Shown here one piece after another: positions 32,186 through 44,641 of a DNA stretch of 64,000 bases. The DNA comes from Macrocystis pyrifera (Eukaryota; Sar; Phaeophyceae; Laminariales; Laminariaceae), in contig JASSKH010000001.1 in NCBI GenBank assembly GCA_031763025.1, positions 21,057,142-21,121,141 on the forward strand. Reading direction: 5' to 3'. Every line of letters starts with the position of its first letter. Positions within the stretch are counted from its first letter, which is position 1. The notes below the pieces were generated by a model. It ran no database searches. It worked only from the letters and a program-made list of their open reading frames with translations, and was not told the DNA's origin. The position numbers were made by a program, and so were the translations under genes.

Positions 32186-33289
32186 GTGTGTTCTGCACAT
32201 TAAACCGTTCTTTCTATCCGTCGACTCCCAGCACCACCAGTGTCCTTGACGATTTTTCAATCCTAGAGAGTTACAAGTTATGTAGTCGCAAAACCACGCC
32301 ACAAAGATATTTTTAATTTATTGTTGCGCAGGAAGCCGATTAGACAACGCAATGTCATGTCATCATACTGGATACGACAGGACATATTTTGAAAGAGATA
32401 GAACAAAGAAAAACAAACAAACTAAAGAGAACGAAAAAACAGAAAGCGAAGAAACAAATCAAAGGGAAAAAGGAATTGTGAGAACAACAGAAAAATCTGT
32501 CGTGCTTCCCGTCAGGAGATGTGGCAGACACATAAAAAAATGAGCTAAATAAACAGCACCAATACATACTACATACAGAGTAAGACTGAGAACCAAGGAA
32601 AATAACAGGCAAACCGAAGCACAAAGCACCCTCCAGATAGCCGCAGCAGTTTGTGGTATGAGTAGCATGGCCAGGTTCTCCCTACTAGGCGGCGTGGTAC
32701 CTTGCTACCCTGCATACCGTCTCCGTCCTGCGTTCGTCAACTATGCCCCACCCCCAGACAAGATGCGTCAGACTATACGAAACAAGTAAAGCAGGCTCGT
32801 CATCCACCCACGCCACATCGCTCCTTTCCTAAGGAAAAGAAGAAATAAAAATGAATTAATAGAATGACAATCACGGAGGATAAAGCGCAACAAAAAGAAA
32901 AGAAACAACCAAAAGACAGAGGACGACCACGTTCGAACCGGTTGCGCCAGTTGGCGGCACGATTAGTATACACATGTTCTACCTACTAGTCGACCTGGTG
33001 AGTTGCTACTCTGTCTGCCATCTCTTTCCTGCTTTCGTCCACCGCGGTTTCCATCTATTCCTCCTGTTGCCCCCACTCTCCGCATTTCCTTGGTTGGGCT
33101 TCCTTCCTCTTTTCCTGTTGTCCCCCTCCCCCCATTCCCTTGGGCCCCACCCACGGCGAATTCCCAGCGCTGTCTACTCAGGTGTGCCTCATCCTCGTGC
33201 CACCTCACCATGAAGCGTTCGGCTGCTTCATTAACCCCCCGATACCACTTCCCCGCCTTTTTTGCTGCAGTGAATCACAGCGCGGTCTG

Positions 33290-34983
33290 AACTCTAAACA
33301 CCGAAGGGGAATGTTCCGTTGACCCTTTGGTAGCCCGGAACTTCCGCTGACCCTTCGGTGGCTCGGAACTCCGTACGGTCTTCGATTATGCATCTATGCC
33401 AAGTTTCGATTAGTCCGCCAGGCATCGGGTTCTCCCCGCCAGCCATCGTCCCGAACACTACCCGAGTACGCAATCGCTCCTGGCTTTGACGTGCCACGGT
33501 CCCCGCGAAAAAGAGCCGTCGTTTACGGGTTGTCGTTTCGATGCTCTCGCAACGTGTCATCTTGAGGGCCTTCGCGTACGAGAAGGTGGCGTGGTCAGCG
33601 CAAAGTCGGCGCTGGAAGCGAATGATTCGCAAGAGGACTCGGTGGTGAGCCGTTCGAAGCTTGGCAAAGTGTTTCGCTTTGAGGGTCCACGTCACACACT
33701 CGTACAGTAGCGTCTCAATCGGCTTCAACAGCGGGGTGGTCGTCCTATCATACAATTCCGGGCCGAACCGTTTGAGGCGTGTCCGCATGACACGGATCCG
33801 TCGATCGATTTCGAGCGAGAGGCCAGCATTTTCGTGGACAATGCCGCCTAGGTATTATAACTTTATAACTGGGCCATCTGTTTATACCTTTGGCCTGTTG
33901 CTTCGATAATGAGCGGTGGGGCGGGGATCGTCTGGTCTGGTGTTCGAAGAAGCATTGTTTCCGTCTTCTTTTGCGATACCATGAGGCCTGCTGCTTCGAA
34001 GACAGTCACGGTGGCTGCCATCATTTTCACGAGCCCTTCAGCTGAATTCGAGACGATTCCTGCGTCATCGGCGCACAATGTACCCCATACAGCCCTTCGC
34101 ACGCATGACAACGGCTCCTGCTCCTCCATTCCGACTACTCCAGCATCATTGAGTGAACCAAATCCCTTGCGATGACTTCGTTTTAGCGGAAACGTACCAG
34201 TACGACGTGTAACGCAGCACTTTGAACAGTAACGATGATGGCACACAGCCTTGTCGCAGTCCCTGCATGACTTCAAACGATTCCGAGTGCTCGCCGTCAT
34301 CCGTACAAACGTGAGCCCGCATGCCGTCGAGGAAATTGCCGATAATTGTAAACAACTTGATCGGTACGCCAGAGTTTGTGAGTACCTTCGACAGCAGCTC
34401 TAGGTCGACAGAGTCGTACGCTTTCTGCAGATCGATAAAGCACACGTACACGGGGATTTTCCTCTGTCGTGGGAGCTCTTGCAACCAGCGCACGACGAAA
34501 ACAACATATCAATCGTTGGTCGAGCGGGGCGGAACCGCACTGTTCCCCCGGGAGTAATCCCTCGGTTTTGCAGTAGTTGCTATGGCGGCACGCGACGATT
34601 TTCAGCGCCGCTTGGCCTGCGTGGGCAACAAGCGAGGTCCTTCTGTAGTTGTTGCAATCAGTGCTGTCCTTCGTTATGTTAATGACCTTGATGATCGCAT
34701 TTTTCCATTGCTGAGAGACTTCTCCTGTTACGTAGACATTGACAAGGATGTTGTGAAAGCACTGGGCGAATGCGGGGTGGTCGATGTTTAGGAGCTCGAC
34801 CGGGAGTCCATCTGGCTCAACAGCTTTCCAATTTGACATGCCCTTGAGTGCTTCCGTCAACTCGTCCATAGGTGGTTCGTCTCGGAGGGACAGTTTAAGC
34901 AGTCGCGGTGGCAAGAGGTCGATGATCGAGGGGTCGAGTTTCAGTGGTCCGTGTTCAAGGTTTTGTGGTCGAACCTCGCCCAT
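33290..34983 (-). pseudogene. LINE reverse transcriptase, minus copy, broken
   Basis: Fragments run in order: LDPSIIDLLPPRLLKLSL, then EPDGLPVELLN (RT block 1), DCNNYRRTSLVAHAGQAALK (blocks 2-3), [17 protein letters not shown] (block A with catalytic Asp), and MQGLRQGCVPSSLLF (block B). The catalytic box reads CADDAGIVS at 34061-34075, where most elements and the plus copy have YADD. A C-terminal frame from 33788 has KRFGPELYDRTTTPL, CVTWTLKAKHFAKLRTAHHR and a GTMAGGENP motif. The Tyr-to-Cys change and frameshifts mark it as inactive. Confidence 0.8.
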
Positions 34984-35325
34984 CGTTCACAAATTCGCAC
35001 CTTATCCTGCAACAGCGTGCCACCCTCGTCCCTAATAAACTACTCGCTCCTCGCTTTAGTACCTTCCAATCCCACCGTCCTTTTCAGGTGCTTGTACATC
35101 CCCTCTGGTCATCGTTCGCTAGGAGGCGTCCCGTTTCGGCGAGGTACTCTTCGAAGTACGCATACAGTCCTGCCTCAATCACCTTCTGCTGGTTCGCACA
35201 CGCAGATATCAGCGTTCTTCCACGCGCTTCTACTGCTTCTATCCAGGGGGTGGGCACGCAAGAATATTCGTACATCCTCCCTCGCTGTCCATGCTATTAT
35301 GACTGCGGCCAAGGTTTCGGCAGAC

Positions 35326-36400
35326 TCACACCACCCATGTCTGTCCGCGGTGGCGACGTAGAGGGGGTGACACTTCTTCTTCGACCGCATCAATGATAGC
35401 CGTGGTGAAAAATCCAACCACGCCAGACGCATTACGGGGCTGGATAAGCTGGTTGAGAGTGGAAACGACCCCCGCGATTACTCGTTGACAACACCTTTCA
35501 CCGGACATAAAAAACTGCCTAGCGAACTCTAGGTGTTTTCGGGTTTTTTTTTCGTTTATATATCTGTTGGGTGCAAAGTAACCACCTAGTCGGACTTTGA
35601 TATACAAGATGCTGTGGTCTGAGTCGGCCTTACCTGCCGGCGGAAGCTGCAGCACGACTTTAACATAATGTACTCTAGGGCGATGGGCTTGACGGGTTAG
35701 GATGTAGTAGATCTACTTACGGCCATTCGGGCTGGTGCCGTTGTGTGTATGCGATATTCCACGCTTGCGAACGACAGACGTCGTCTGCCATTATCGTTTG
35801 CGAACCTCACGTGCATTTGCTCCAAGCACTCTACTTTCATCATCACCGCACCCTTCTATCCTCTGCCCAGTTCGCGCGTTGGCATCCATCAGTACAAACA
35901 GGCACTCCTTCATCGGAATCTGTTCCACCAAGTCCTCTAGCTTTTGTCAGAAAATACGTGTCAGTTCGGCGTATTAGGTACAATCAGTTGGAGCATACGC
36001 AACGACGAAATTAACTGCCTCCCATTTACCGGCCAGGTCAAAGCGCGTAGACATAAGCCATTCGTCAATATACTGGTGTGTGTACACAGACTTACCGCAC
36101 AACGATTCCTTGACAGCAGACCTACTACGTACGGGCCTTGCCTGGCAGCTGTTTTTCCCTGACCTGAGCAAAACACGCACCGCACGGAACGTCGTGCTGC
36201 TGGACCTCCAAGTTTCTTTGGAAGCTAGTGAAGTCACAGCCGAGCTGCTGGACCGTCGCCAGTACACGGTCGTCATGTCCATACCCGTGTTTCCTCTTTA
36301 CAGCCAGGGTGTGCACATTGTAGGTCGCTACCGCCACAAGGGCCCCCTTCTGTCTCTTGCGTGCCTCACGCGCTGCTTTCTTTGCCAGCCGATGTGAGGC
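35326..36400 (-). pseudogene. LINE endonuclease domain (APE type), broken
   Basis: Begins VATYNVHTLAVKRKHGYGHD near 36330 and then VLATVQQLGCDFTSFQ, the usual start of an apurinic-type endonuclease that nicks target DNA for priming. Further frames give WEAVNFVVAYAPTD, an MDANA-type motif near 35880, and ADSDHSILYIKVRLGG near 35620, where the S-D-H triplet is the conserved catalytic end of the fold. Frame changes occur near 36280, 36150 and 35980-35660. Confidence 0.75.
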
Positions 36401-36480
36401 TCGTACCCGCCTCTTTTTTGTTTTCGTTTTTCTCTATGACGAATGTGGCTCTCTCTTTCGTAGCCCGGCACGCGCCTTGG

Positions 36481-37270
36481 TTTCCGTTGGCTGGATACAG
36501 CTGTCCCGGTCAACGCCGACGCTCCCGTCTTTCCTGTCGTGCATGCGTGCCCACGCTGTGACCAGTCTCTCGACTCCCCCGGCTGCCCATGTAGCGCTCT
36601 CTGTTGTGGTGATGTATCCGCCTCGCCTGGCGTCGGAGTTAAGAAGAAAAACATTACAGTCACCCCACGCGGTCCTTAAAGTGAGCAGACCACCAGCCAG
36701 GCTGCGCAAGGTTTCCCCTCTATCCAGCCCGAGGTTCGATGCTCGTGTGACTGTCGCTAGACCGTTGCTGGTCCTGGCAGACCCCCTCGGCCTACCCCAA
36801 GGACGGTGTAGGCCGAAAGGAGGAAGTAGGAATTGAACTAAACTGCTTCAGCGTCAAACATCCACGCCGTTGTTTGGAGTTAGACCTTTCAAATTTGCAC
36901 AAGTAAGTGTACTATGAGCCCATGCCGAGCCGTTGACGTTTCTTTTTTATTTTTCCGGCAGAGATTTTTGTTTCTTTCGATACTTGGAACTAGGACATTC
37001 AGTTTGTTCGGCGACAGAAGAAAATAAAACAATTCGTCAATTAAAGGCTTAGGACACATTTGCCAAATTTCAGGATCTATCTCCAAAACGGCGTGGGGAT
37101 TCATTTGAACTTTTGTGCGGTAAATGTGCGAAAAATAGGCGTTGACCTATACTTACTCAGTTGCAGTATAGGATAAACCCTTTGTTTGGCTTCAAGTACG
37201 ACTTGATATTGGTCCTGCGCAGTCAGTTCTGAAGTGTTTTAGCGCGAAACGTTTTACAGACATGACGTGT
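36481..37270. other. Interval between two LINE copies
   Basis: The part next to the minus LINE (to about 36850) may be its 5' untranslated or ORF1 region; frames there are Arg- and Ser-rich but unrecognised. From 36850 to 37270 nothing was recognised. Confidence 0.4.
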
Positions 37271-37430
37271 AGTTGTGTGTGTTCTTCATATTGAACACTT
37301 CTTTCTACCCGTCGACATCCACCACAACCAGTGTCCGTACCGATTGTTCAGTCCCAGAGACGTACAAGCTCTTTGGCCTCAAAAACTACGACACTGTACC
37401 GAGATACTACATGGTTATGCAGTAAGCAGG
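37270..37430 (-). repeat. LINE-tail end fragment joined head-on to the plus LINE
   Basis: Contains a CATTGAAC-like start, TTCTTTCTACCCGTCGACATCC and GTGTCCGTACCGATT, matching the terminal part of the LINE tail at 32190-32300 and 50220-50290, in minus orientation. It abuts the 5'-truncated plus LINE at about 37430. Confidence 0.65.
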
Positions 37431-39816
37431 GCAGGCACTTTGCGTCCAACAGACAAATACGTAGACCGACAAAACGCCGAGAGTTCGACAGGCAGCTTTT
37501 TATGTCCGATGAAAAGTGTCGTGAACGAGTAGTCGTGAGGGTCGTCTCCACTCCCAACCAGCATAACCAGCCCCGTAATACGTCTGGCATGGTTGAGTTT
37601 TTCACTGCGGCTATTATTGATGCGATCGAAAAAGAGGTACCACCCCCTCCACGTTGCCACCGCAGACATGGATGGTGTGAGTCTGCGGAAACCTTGACCG
37701 CATTCATATTAGCATGGACAGAGAGGGAGGACGCACTACAATTCTTACGTGCCCACCCCCGGGATAGAACCGCGTGGAAGATACTGATATCTGCGTGTGC
37801 GAACCGTCAGAAGATGATTGCCGCAGGACTGCATGCGTACTTCAAAGCGTACATCGCTAAAACCGAACGATTCCTAGCGAACAACGACCAGAGAGGCTTT
37901 TACAAGCACCTTAAGAGTACGGTAGGATTGGAAGGGACTAAAGCGAGAAGCGAACAGTTCATTAGGAACGAGGATGGCACGCTGTTGCGGGATAAGGTGC
38001 GAATTCCAGAACGATGGGGGCGGTTTTACCGCAAACTCTTGAACACGAAATCGCTTCAACTCGATCCCACGATCATCGACCTCTTGCCACCACGACCGCT
38101 TAAACTGTCGCTCGGAGATGAACCATCCATGGACGAGATGATGAAAGCTGTCAAATTGGAAGCTGTCGGGCCAGATGGTCTCCCGGCCGAACTCCTGAAA
38201 TCGACCACCCCGCATTCGCCCAGCGCTTTCACATCATCCTTGTCAATGTTTGGGTAACAGGAGAAGTCCCCCAGCATTGGAAAGATGCGATTATCAAGGC
38301 CCTTCACAAAAAAGAAGGACCGAACTGATTGCAACAACCACAGAGGGATTTCGCTTGTTTCCCACGCAGGCAAAGTTTTGTTGAAAATCGTCGCGTCCCG
38401 CCTCAGCAACTTCTCCGAGACCGAGGAATTACTCCCGGAGGAACAGTGCGGCTTCCGCTACGCACGATCAACGATTGATATGTTGTTCGTCGTGCGCCGG
38501 TTGCAAGAGCTTGGACGACAGAGGAAAACCCCCCTGTACTTGTGCTTCATCGATCTGCAGAAAGCGGACGACACTGTCGACCGAGAGCTGTTTTGGGAGA
38601 TACTCACACGTTTGGGTGTACCAACCAAGATGCTGAGATTTACCCGTAATTTCCACGATGGCATGCGGGCTCGCGTGCGTATGGATGACGGCGAGCACTC
38701 GGAATGGTTTGATGTCACGCAGGGGCTGCGGCAAGGCGGTGTGCTATCACCGTTACTGTTCAACGTATTCTTCGCTGCTGCGTTACACGTCGTACTAGTA
38801 CGCTTCAGCCATAACGAAGCCACCGTAAGGGATTTGGTCCAACGCAGTGATCTGGAGTAGTCGGAACGGAGGAGCAGGAGCCGTTGGCGTGCGTGCGAAG
38901 GGCTGTATGGGGCATGTTGTACGCTGATGACGCAGGAATTGTCTCGAAGTCGGCTGAAGGGGTCGCGAAAATGATGACAGTCATCGTGACTGTCTTCAAA
39001 GCAGCAGGCCTCACGGCGTCGGAAAAGAAGTCAGAGACAATGCTTCTACAAACGCCAAACAAAAAAAAACCCTCGCACCACCGCTCGTCATCGAAGCAGC
39101 AGGCCAGAGGTATAAGCAGACGGCCCAGCTCTTATACTCAGGCGGCATTATCCACGAAAACGCTGACCTCTCGCTCGAAATCGACCGACGGATCCGTATC
39201 ATGCGAGCATGCCTCAAACGGTTCGGCCCGGAGCTGTATGATAGGACGACCGCCCCCCGTAGCCCGAAAGTTCGAATAAATGCTGAAGGCCGAGGTGATT
39301 GAGACCCTGCCGTACGGATGTGTGACGTGGACCCTCAGAGCGGAACACTTTGCCAAGCTTCGAACGGCTCACCACCAAGTGCTGTTGCGAGTCATTGGCT
39401 TCCAGCGCCGACTTCGTACTGACCACACCACCCTGACGTACGCGAAGGCCCTCGAGATGACACGTTGCGAGAGCATCGGAACGACCATTCGCAAACGGTG
39501 GCTCTTCTTCACGGGGGGGGTGGCACGGCAAAGCAAGGAGCGATTACCCAGTCGGGTAATGTTCGGGACGATGGCTGGTGGAGAGAACCCGAGACCTGGC
39601 GGACAGTTTAAGACTTGGCATAGATGCATAGTCGAGAAGACCTTAGGGAGTTCCGAGCCACCGAAGGGTCAACGGAACTTGCCCCCTTGGTGTTTGGAGT
39701 TGAGACCGCGCTGTGGCGCTGTGGTCCACTGCTGCCAAAAAGGCGGGGAAGTGGTTCCGGGGGGTCCTGGAAGCAGCCGAACGGTTCATGGTGAGGTGGC
39801 ACGAGGCTGGGGCTGA
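37430..39816 (+). pseudogene. LINE reverse transcriptase, plus copy, broken
   Basis: The frame to 38257 covers the linker and RT blocks 0-1 (LDPTIIDLLPPRPLKLSLGD, VGPDGLPAELLK). After a shift, 38285-38860 gives [52 protein letters not shown] (usual Y of block A replaced by D) and [17 protein letters not shown]. From 38884 the frame has MLYADDAGIVS with YADD at 38920-38931, then GLTASEKKSETM. From 39280 the C-terminal region has GCVTWTLRAEHFAKLRTAHH and GTMAGGENPRPGG, ending near 39816. Four open blocks remain from one ancestral ORF2. Confidence 0.85.
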
Positions 39817-40066
39817 GCTGAGTAGGCAGCGCCGCGCATCCGCCGCGGGTGGTGTCCAAGGGGATCGGGGGAGGGGGGGCAACAGGAGGAGTGGAAGAAA
39901 ACCCGACCGAGGGAATGCGGAGAGGGGGGGACAGGAGTAGAAGGGAAACTGCAGTGGACGAAAGTAGGAAGGAGATGGCAGACAGGGCAGCAGGGTACCG
40001 GGCAGACTAGGAAGAATGCTTATACTACTCGTGCCACCAACTGGTGCAGCTGGTTCGAACGTGGTC
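37430..40066 (+). mobile_element. LINE, 5'-truncated plus copy
   Basis: Homology with the minus LINE starts at CACTTTGCGTCCAACAGAC (37437) just after the endonuclease end, and runs to a tail ending GTTCGAACGTGGTC at 40066. Loss of the 5' part is the usual product of incomplete reverse transcription. It is closer to the fragment at 50840-51793 than to the minus copy at 33290. Confidence 0.85.
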
Positions 40067-40080
40067 TTTCTTTGTGAAGT

Positions 40081-40268
40081 GGGGCCCGCTGGTAAAGTAG
40101 TGGTAAGGGTAAGGGACGCAGGTGGTTTTGGCAGCTGGAAAGCAGTGCTTCGCTTCTTCTGATTTAGATCTTCTTATTGATGGAGAGAGCTGAGGAGATG
40201 CTCTGGTAGAGAAGTGTGGGGTAGGGGGGCGGGACTCGACGCCCAGATATACTCGTCCCACCCCACGT
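40081..40268. repeat. 187-bp direct repeat X, copy 1
   Basis: Begins GGGGCCCGCTGGTAAAGTAG and ends CTCGTCCCACCCCACG. A near-identical copy lies at 40814-41001. On the minus strand a CTGGGCGTCGAGTCCCGCCC segment recalls a tRNA T arm, so a SINE origin is possible but unproven. Confidence 0.85.
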
Positions 40269-40567
40269 CACAAGCTCTCCTAATTTCTCTTATCTGATGT
40301 ACTCCTACAGAACTTTCCTATGGCTACCGATCGTTCTTGTGCTAATATAAGAACTTCTCACTTCGTGGTCCTATCTGCGTTAAGGGACACTACTCTCGTC
40401 TAACGGGTTATCCGCCCTAGGGAACATTCCTAAAAGAACGTTACTCTCGACTATCGGAATATCCGCCCGGTTAATCAAATCTTCGGATTATTCTCGTATT
40501 CGTGAGACTACAAGACTGCAACATATTATCTATATCTATAGCCCACGAGTACTCCACCCTTATCACA
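40268..40567. mobile_element. 300-bp repeat Y, copy 1 (solo-LTR-like)
   Basis: Starts CACAAGCTCTCCTAATTTC, ends ACTCCACCCTTATCACA, and has no coding capacity. It closely matches 49174-49474. Ends of TGACAC / ATCACA type at the other copy, its length and its solitary occurrence would suit a solo LTR, but no target-site duplication is clear. Confidence 0.6.
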
Positions 40568-40813
40568 TTAGCCCACCCTGAATATTCGTATATGCAGACC
40601 ACAAGATGGTCGGAGGGTGATGACAAAGTTCATCCCAAACGGCCAGGAAAAAGGTGGTCGAAGATGCGGCTATTCGAAACAAAAGAAATGAGGCTATAGA
40701 TCCCCCCACACCTCGTAATAAGACCCAAACACTACGACGAGGGGGTGTTCGCTGAGAACAACCACTAAAAATGCGAGATGTGAAGCGGGTCCTGCCGTCG
40801 ACGCCAGATGTGC
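40568..40813. other. Spacer between the Y and X2 repeats
   Basis: No gene recognised. Short open frames on both strands. Confidence 0.4.
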
Positions 40814-41001
40814 GGGGCCCGCTGGTAGGGTAGTGGTAAGGGTAAGGGACGCAGGTGGTTCTGGCAGCTGGAAAGCAGTGCTTCGCTTCTTCTGATTTAG
40901 ATCTTCTTGTTAATGGAGAGAGCTGAGGAGATGCTCTGGTAGAGAAGAGAGAAGTAGAGGGGCGGGACTCGACGCCCAGATATACTCGTCCCACCCCACG
41001 T
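40814..41001. repeat. 187-bp direct repeat X, copy 2
   Basis: Same sequence as 40081-40268 with a few changes. The two X copies flank repeat Y plus about 250 bp, so Y and the spacer may have been inserted into, or duplicated with, X. Confidence 0.85.
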
Positions 41002-42820
41002 ACCCTGCTGTAACATGGTGAACCCAGGCTAATCGGAGTGCATTGCAGGAGATCGGAGTGTTCGCAAAACGTGTGCAAGAGATCGGAGCGATTGCAAACT
41101 TGTGAAATAATGTCATCGTGTTCTTCGTACAATCCCACGTTTGATCTTGCATAATACTTCCTTGCATACCAGTTACTTGGTATATGCATACATCCACATG
41201 TTTTCGTTGTCGCCTGCCTTGTATGATGGTGATACGTGCAATATGCTGTTATGTATTCACGCTGCCAATGGTGCTCTGCTTGTTTGTTTCGTGAGGATTT
41301 GAAGATACCTATCTGGTCAATGCATGCAGGCATACTAGTTGCTCGTGCTCCGTTTGCCTGTTGCTCGTGCTCGTCTGTTCGCTCGTTGTTCATGATCGCA
41401 CACTCATGCATATTCGTTAATAAATGAGTGCATACTATTGACCACATATTGTCTTCAAAACCGAATGCAACCGACAGGTATCGGTACAAGCCAAAGGTGC
41501 CGTACGTACTAATGCACGCATGCTCTCGTGTACCGTTTGCCTGGTTAGATAATACCGGAAACTAACAATGTTGAGGCTTGCGCCGTTTGGGCGTACGTAA
41601 CCCTATAGAGCAATGAACCCCTGGACAGCACTGTGCATTGTCGGCTGGCAATCATAGAACTTTCAAGAAAACCACGTATATTTTGGTGACTAGTGTTCTT
41701 GCCGAGATGCTTGTAGACTACATCAGTAGTATTAGACCAATCGTCGTATTATGCACACCAAATGGAAAGTCCGATGCACGTTTGACCCTCTTCGATGTCT
41801 CCGGTCGTACCTTTTTCTGTGTTGTATACCAACCGAGCGTTGCGCTCGAGTACCAGGTACAACACCTGAAGGACTGAAAGACAAGTACAAGAGGAAAGGA
41901 CAAGAAAAACTGGAGCAGATGAAGATCGGTTACCCAAGCCTCGGGGGGCACGGGTCACACGGGGTAAGATAGTTTCAGCTGGACGATGATGAGCTTGCAC
42001 ACAACGGAAGAAAGTGTGGCTTGCTGTGTCCGGAGGGTTCGGGCTAGATATATCGATGCAGCCCAACCTGACTAGCATCAGGCCAGCAGGTATGGAGCGG
42101 GTGAAACACAACCGTGGTGATCCTTCTCTTTTTCTGATGTCGTATCCACAGTCGAAAATGCTATATTTTTCTTGCTGTACGTTATTCCTCGAGCGCGAAA
42201 AAAAAAAGGGGGGGGTAGGCTGTGTCGCCCTGATTGACTTAAATTCAAGTCACACACCAAAGCTAGAAAACTCGCGCAGCGCATGCCGTAATATGCTGGA
42301 CCACCGATGTAAGACCAGGGACATGGACCCAATAAGATACCAGTAGCAAGTATGACATTGCGCATACCCGGTGTGTTCGGAAAGGCATGGAATCTGAGTA
42401 GTAAATTGTTTGATGTGCTGTATTCATTTAGACTACCATGAAAAGTATTGCTGTGGGCTGTCAATATATGTACGACTCTATTAGTCAGCCCAACCTGATC
42501 AACTGTCAGTATTTTCGTTGTCACATATCAGATGTACTGGTGTTGAAGAATATCTCGCTGCTGGTATCGAAATAGCAGTAGTAGGGAGTACTTTTGAATA
42601 TCATTGCGGGATGAGCGTCTCCCATAAATGGCTCTAAGTGTGAAGCTGGACGGAGTTACTGCTGAGCCTACCATGCAACGAACACTTGTCGACTGCCGCC
42701 TGGACCAAAGGCGCCTCAACTCGGAATTACACAGAAGAGCCGTAGCTCTACAATGCTGTCAGTAGTCTAAACACTACGCACGATGCTCAAAATGATAAAA
42801 AGAATAGTACTGACGACCTG
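41002..42820. other. Intergenic interval
   Basis: No recognisable gene, repeat array or RNA. Contains a poly-A then poly-G run at 42199-42217. Confidence 0.4.
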
Positions 42821-43017
42821 CACTGCCGTTGCCGTACACGATTATTATTAATATGAATATTATAATATTAGTACATGTAATTTGGAAAAAAAATACAGGG
42901 ACCATACTGCTGCTGCACGCTGTACCTGCAGTTTTTATTTATTTTTTTTCCCGAACATGGTTGATTTATCGATATACGGGGTGGGTGAATACTAAACCAC
43001 AAGCGTATACAGGGGGG

Positions 43018-43211
43018 GTGGCTCGCAGTATGCTTTTTACACATACGTACATAAAAGACGTATACAATATACCCATTATACTAAAACTGTACGGCAAGAT
43101 CCCGAAGGACCCTTTGGCTCGCTGTATGCTTTTTGCACAAACGTACATAGAGGACGTATATAATATATCCATGATACTAAAATTGTATGGCAAGATCCCG
43201 AGGGACCCTTG
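43018..43211. repeat. Two-copy 97-bp tandem repeat
   Basis: Units start GGCTCGCAGTATGCTTTTTA (43020) and TGGCTCGCTGTATGCTTTTT (43116). Each ends in GGCAAGATCCCGA.GGACCC. The repeat is in register with an open frame that therefore shows a duplicated 32-residue block, but no family is recognised. Confidence 0.8.
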
Positions 43212-43518
43212 AGCCTGTCTCTCTTCCCATCTTGACGAGTTATCATGTTGACTCGTTGAAACAGCACCTACACAGCAGTATCTGCTGGATGCACTACACA
43301 ACACCCGTATGTATATATCTAGGGTGAAGAATCAGCACGGACACTATTGCTGGATGTCGACGAGTAGAAGAACGGTTTAATGTGAAAGAACACACACACA
43401 TACACCATATTCACACGGGGCATACTCGAAGCTGGATGAACAGAGTGAAGCTGGGTAGAAGACGTTGGTCTAAAAACACAAGACAACAACCTGGAGGATG
43501 TATATACATATGTGGGTA

Positions 43519-43805
43519 ATACTATTGGTCGTACGGCAAGATCTCCCTCGATCCTTGGGCCTTACGATAGTTGTCCCTTACTACCGCAGCAAGGCATCAA
43601 CACCACTGCCTCTCGGCATAAAGTACTGTTGTGAAGCCGTTCTATATGGTATTCATACTACTATAAAGAAATTAACTGTTGATGGTACTATAGGTCGTAC
43701 GGCAAGATCTCCCTCGATCCTGGACCCTAAAATAGTGTCCCATACTGCCGCAGCAAAGTATCAACACAGCTGCCTCCCGGCATGAAGTACTGCAGTGAAA
43801 CCGGT
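43519..43805. repeat. Two-copy direct repeat of about 165 bp
   Basis: Both copies (43519-43640 and 43688-43805) share GGTCGTACGGCAAGATCTCC, a CTCGATCCT segment, ACT.CCGCAGCAA and GGCAT.AAGTACTG. The GGCAAGATC motif is also in the tandem repeat at 43018-43211, so the two are probably related. Confidence 0.75.
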
Positions 43806-43924
43806 CGGCTGTCCAGTACAGCAATCAGGTTTCATTCGGGTGAAAGCACCGCATGAAAGCTACGTTGAAACTGAGAACTACACAACGACTCATATGTTCA
43901 CAACATAGCTGGTGTTGTGGTCTT

Positions 43925-44070
43925 CTCGTACCCCCCCGGTACGTTGGCATTTCACTTGTTCTACCCGTTACGGTATTCTCGTACCCGGTACGTTGGCAAT
44001 TCACTTGCTTTACCCGGTATTCACCGGTCCGCTGGCATTTCCCTTGCTTTCTTGCTTTACTCATTGCTTT
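43925..44070. repeat. Short tandem repeat, about 55 bp, three degenerate copies
   Basis: Units contain TCTCGTACCC, GGTACGTTGGCATTTCACTTG (second copy GGCAATTCACTTG, third GGCATTTCCCTTG) and a CTTTACCCGGTA motif. Confidence 0.75.
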
Positions 44071-44641
44071 GTCTGCAAATAATAAATCAGAACGGACAAT
44101 GGGTTGGACTGATGTAGTTGGGCATATAGAACGGTATGGCACGCACATAGGGGAAGTACGTACCCCTACGACTCATATCCGTGGGGTCTCCATGCATTCT
44201 ACATCCAGTAGTATTATAAAAAGGTTTTTACATCCGTACGATCGCACATTATTCATGCTGACTGCAAAGCGTGTTGTCTTCATTCCTATTCTATAATATA
44301 CAGCAGTATCTTCAGCATACCGAGCGGTATCACACAGCCTCAGTTTACTCTTGGCAGATACCCCGTATAATTCTGTCCACTACGGCGAGGAAGTGAGCAA
44401 TGAGATAATTACTGCTGTGCATGAGCTTCGTACGATACTATTATTATTGTACTTCTCCGTCCATGGCCAAAGATTCGATTGAAGCATTATTATCTGCTGT
44501 AGATTACGTAAACAATGTCCGCACAGAAACACAATGATTATATTTATTAGGGCTCGACCTTCCATATACCCGATCTGGGTTGTGCCCTGAAATAGTTTCG
44601 TTGGTTTTGATATGGTTGGCCTATTCCTTTCTCTAAAGGCC

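Larger units (their letters stand above)
32190..36480 (-). mobile_element. LINE (APE-type non-LTR retrotransposon), nearly complete minus copy
   Basis: Reading right to left: a basic segment (RLAKKAAREARKRQKG), the endonuclease start, endonuclease core, reverse transcriptase, a C-terminal extension, then a long 3' tail to about 32190. Frames change many times. The 3' region between 32190 and 32930 is shared with 49640-50290 and with 50310-50760, always on the tail side of this LINE, so it is taken as its 3' untranslated region. Confidence 0.8.

Noticed and set aside
42829-43212. 127-codon protein with a duplicated block
   Set aside because: The duplication follows the 97-bp tandem repeat; no family, and an opposing frame is equally open.
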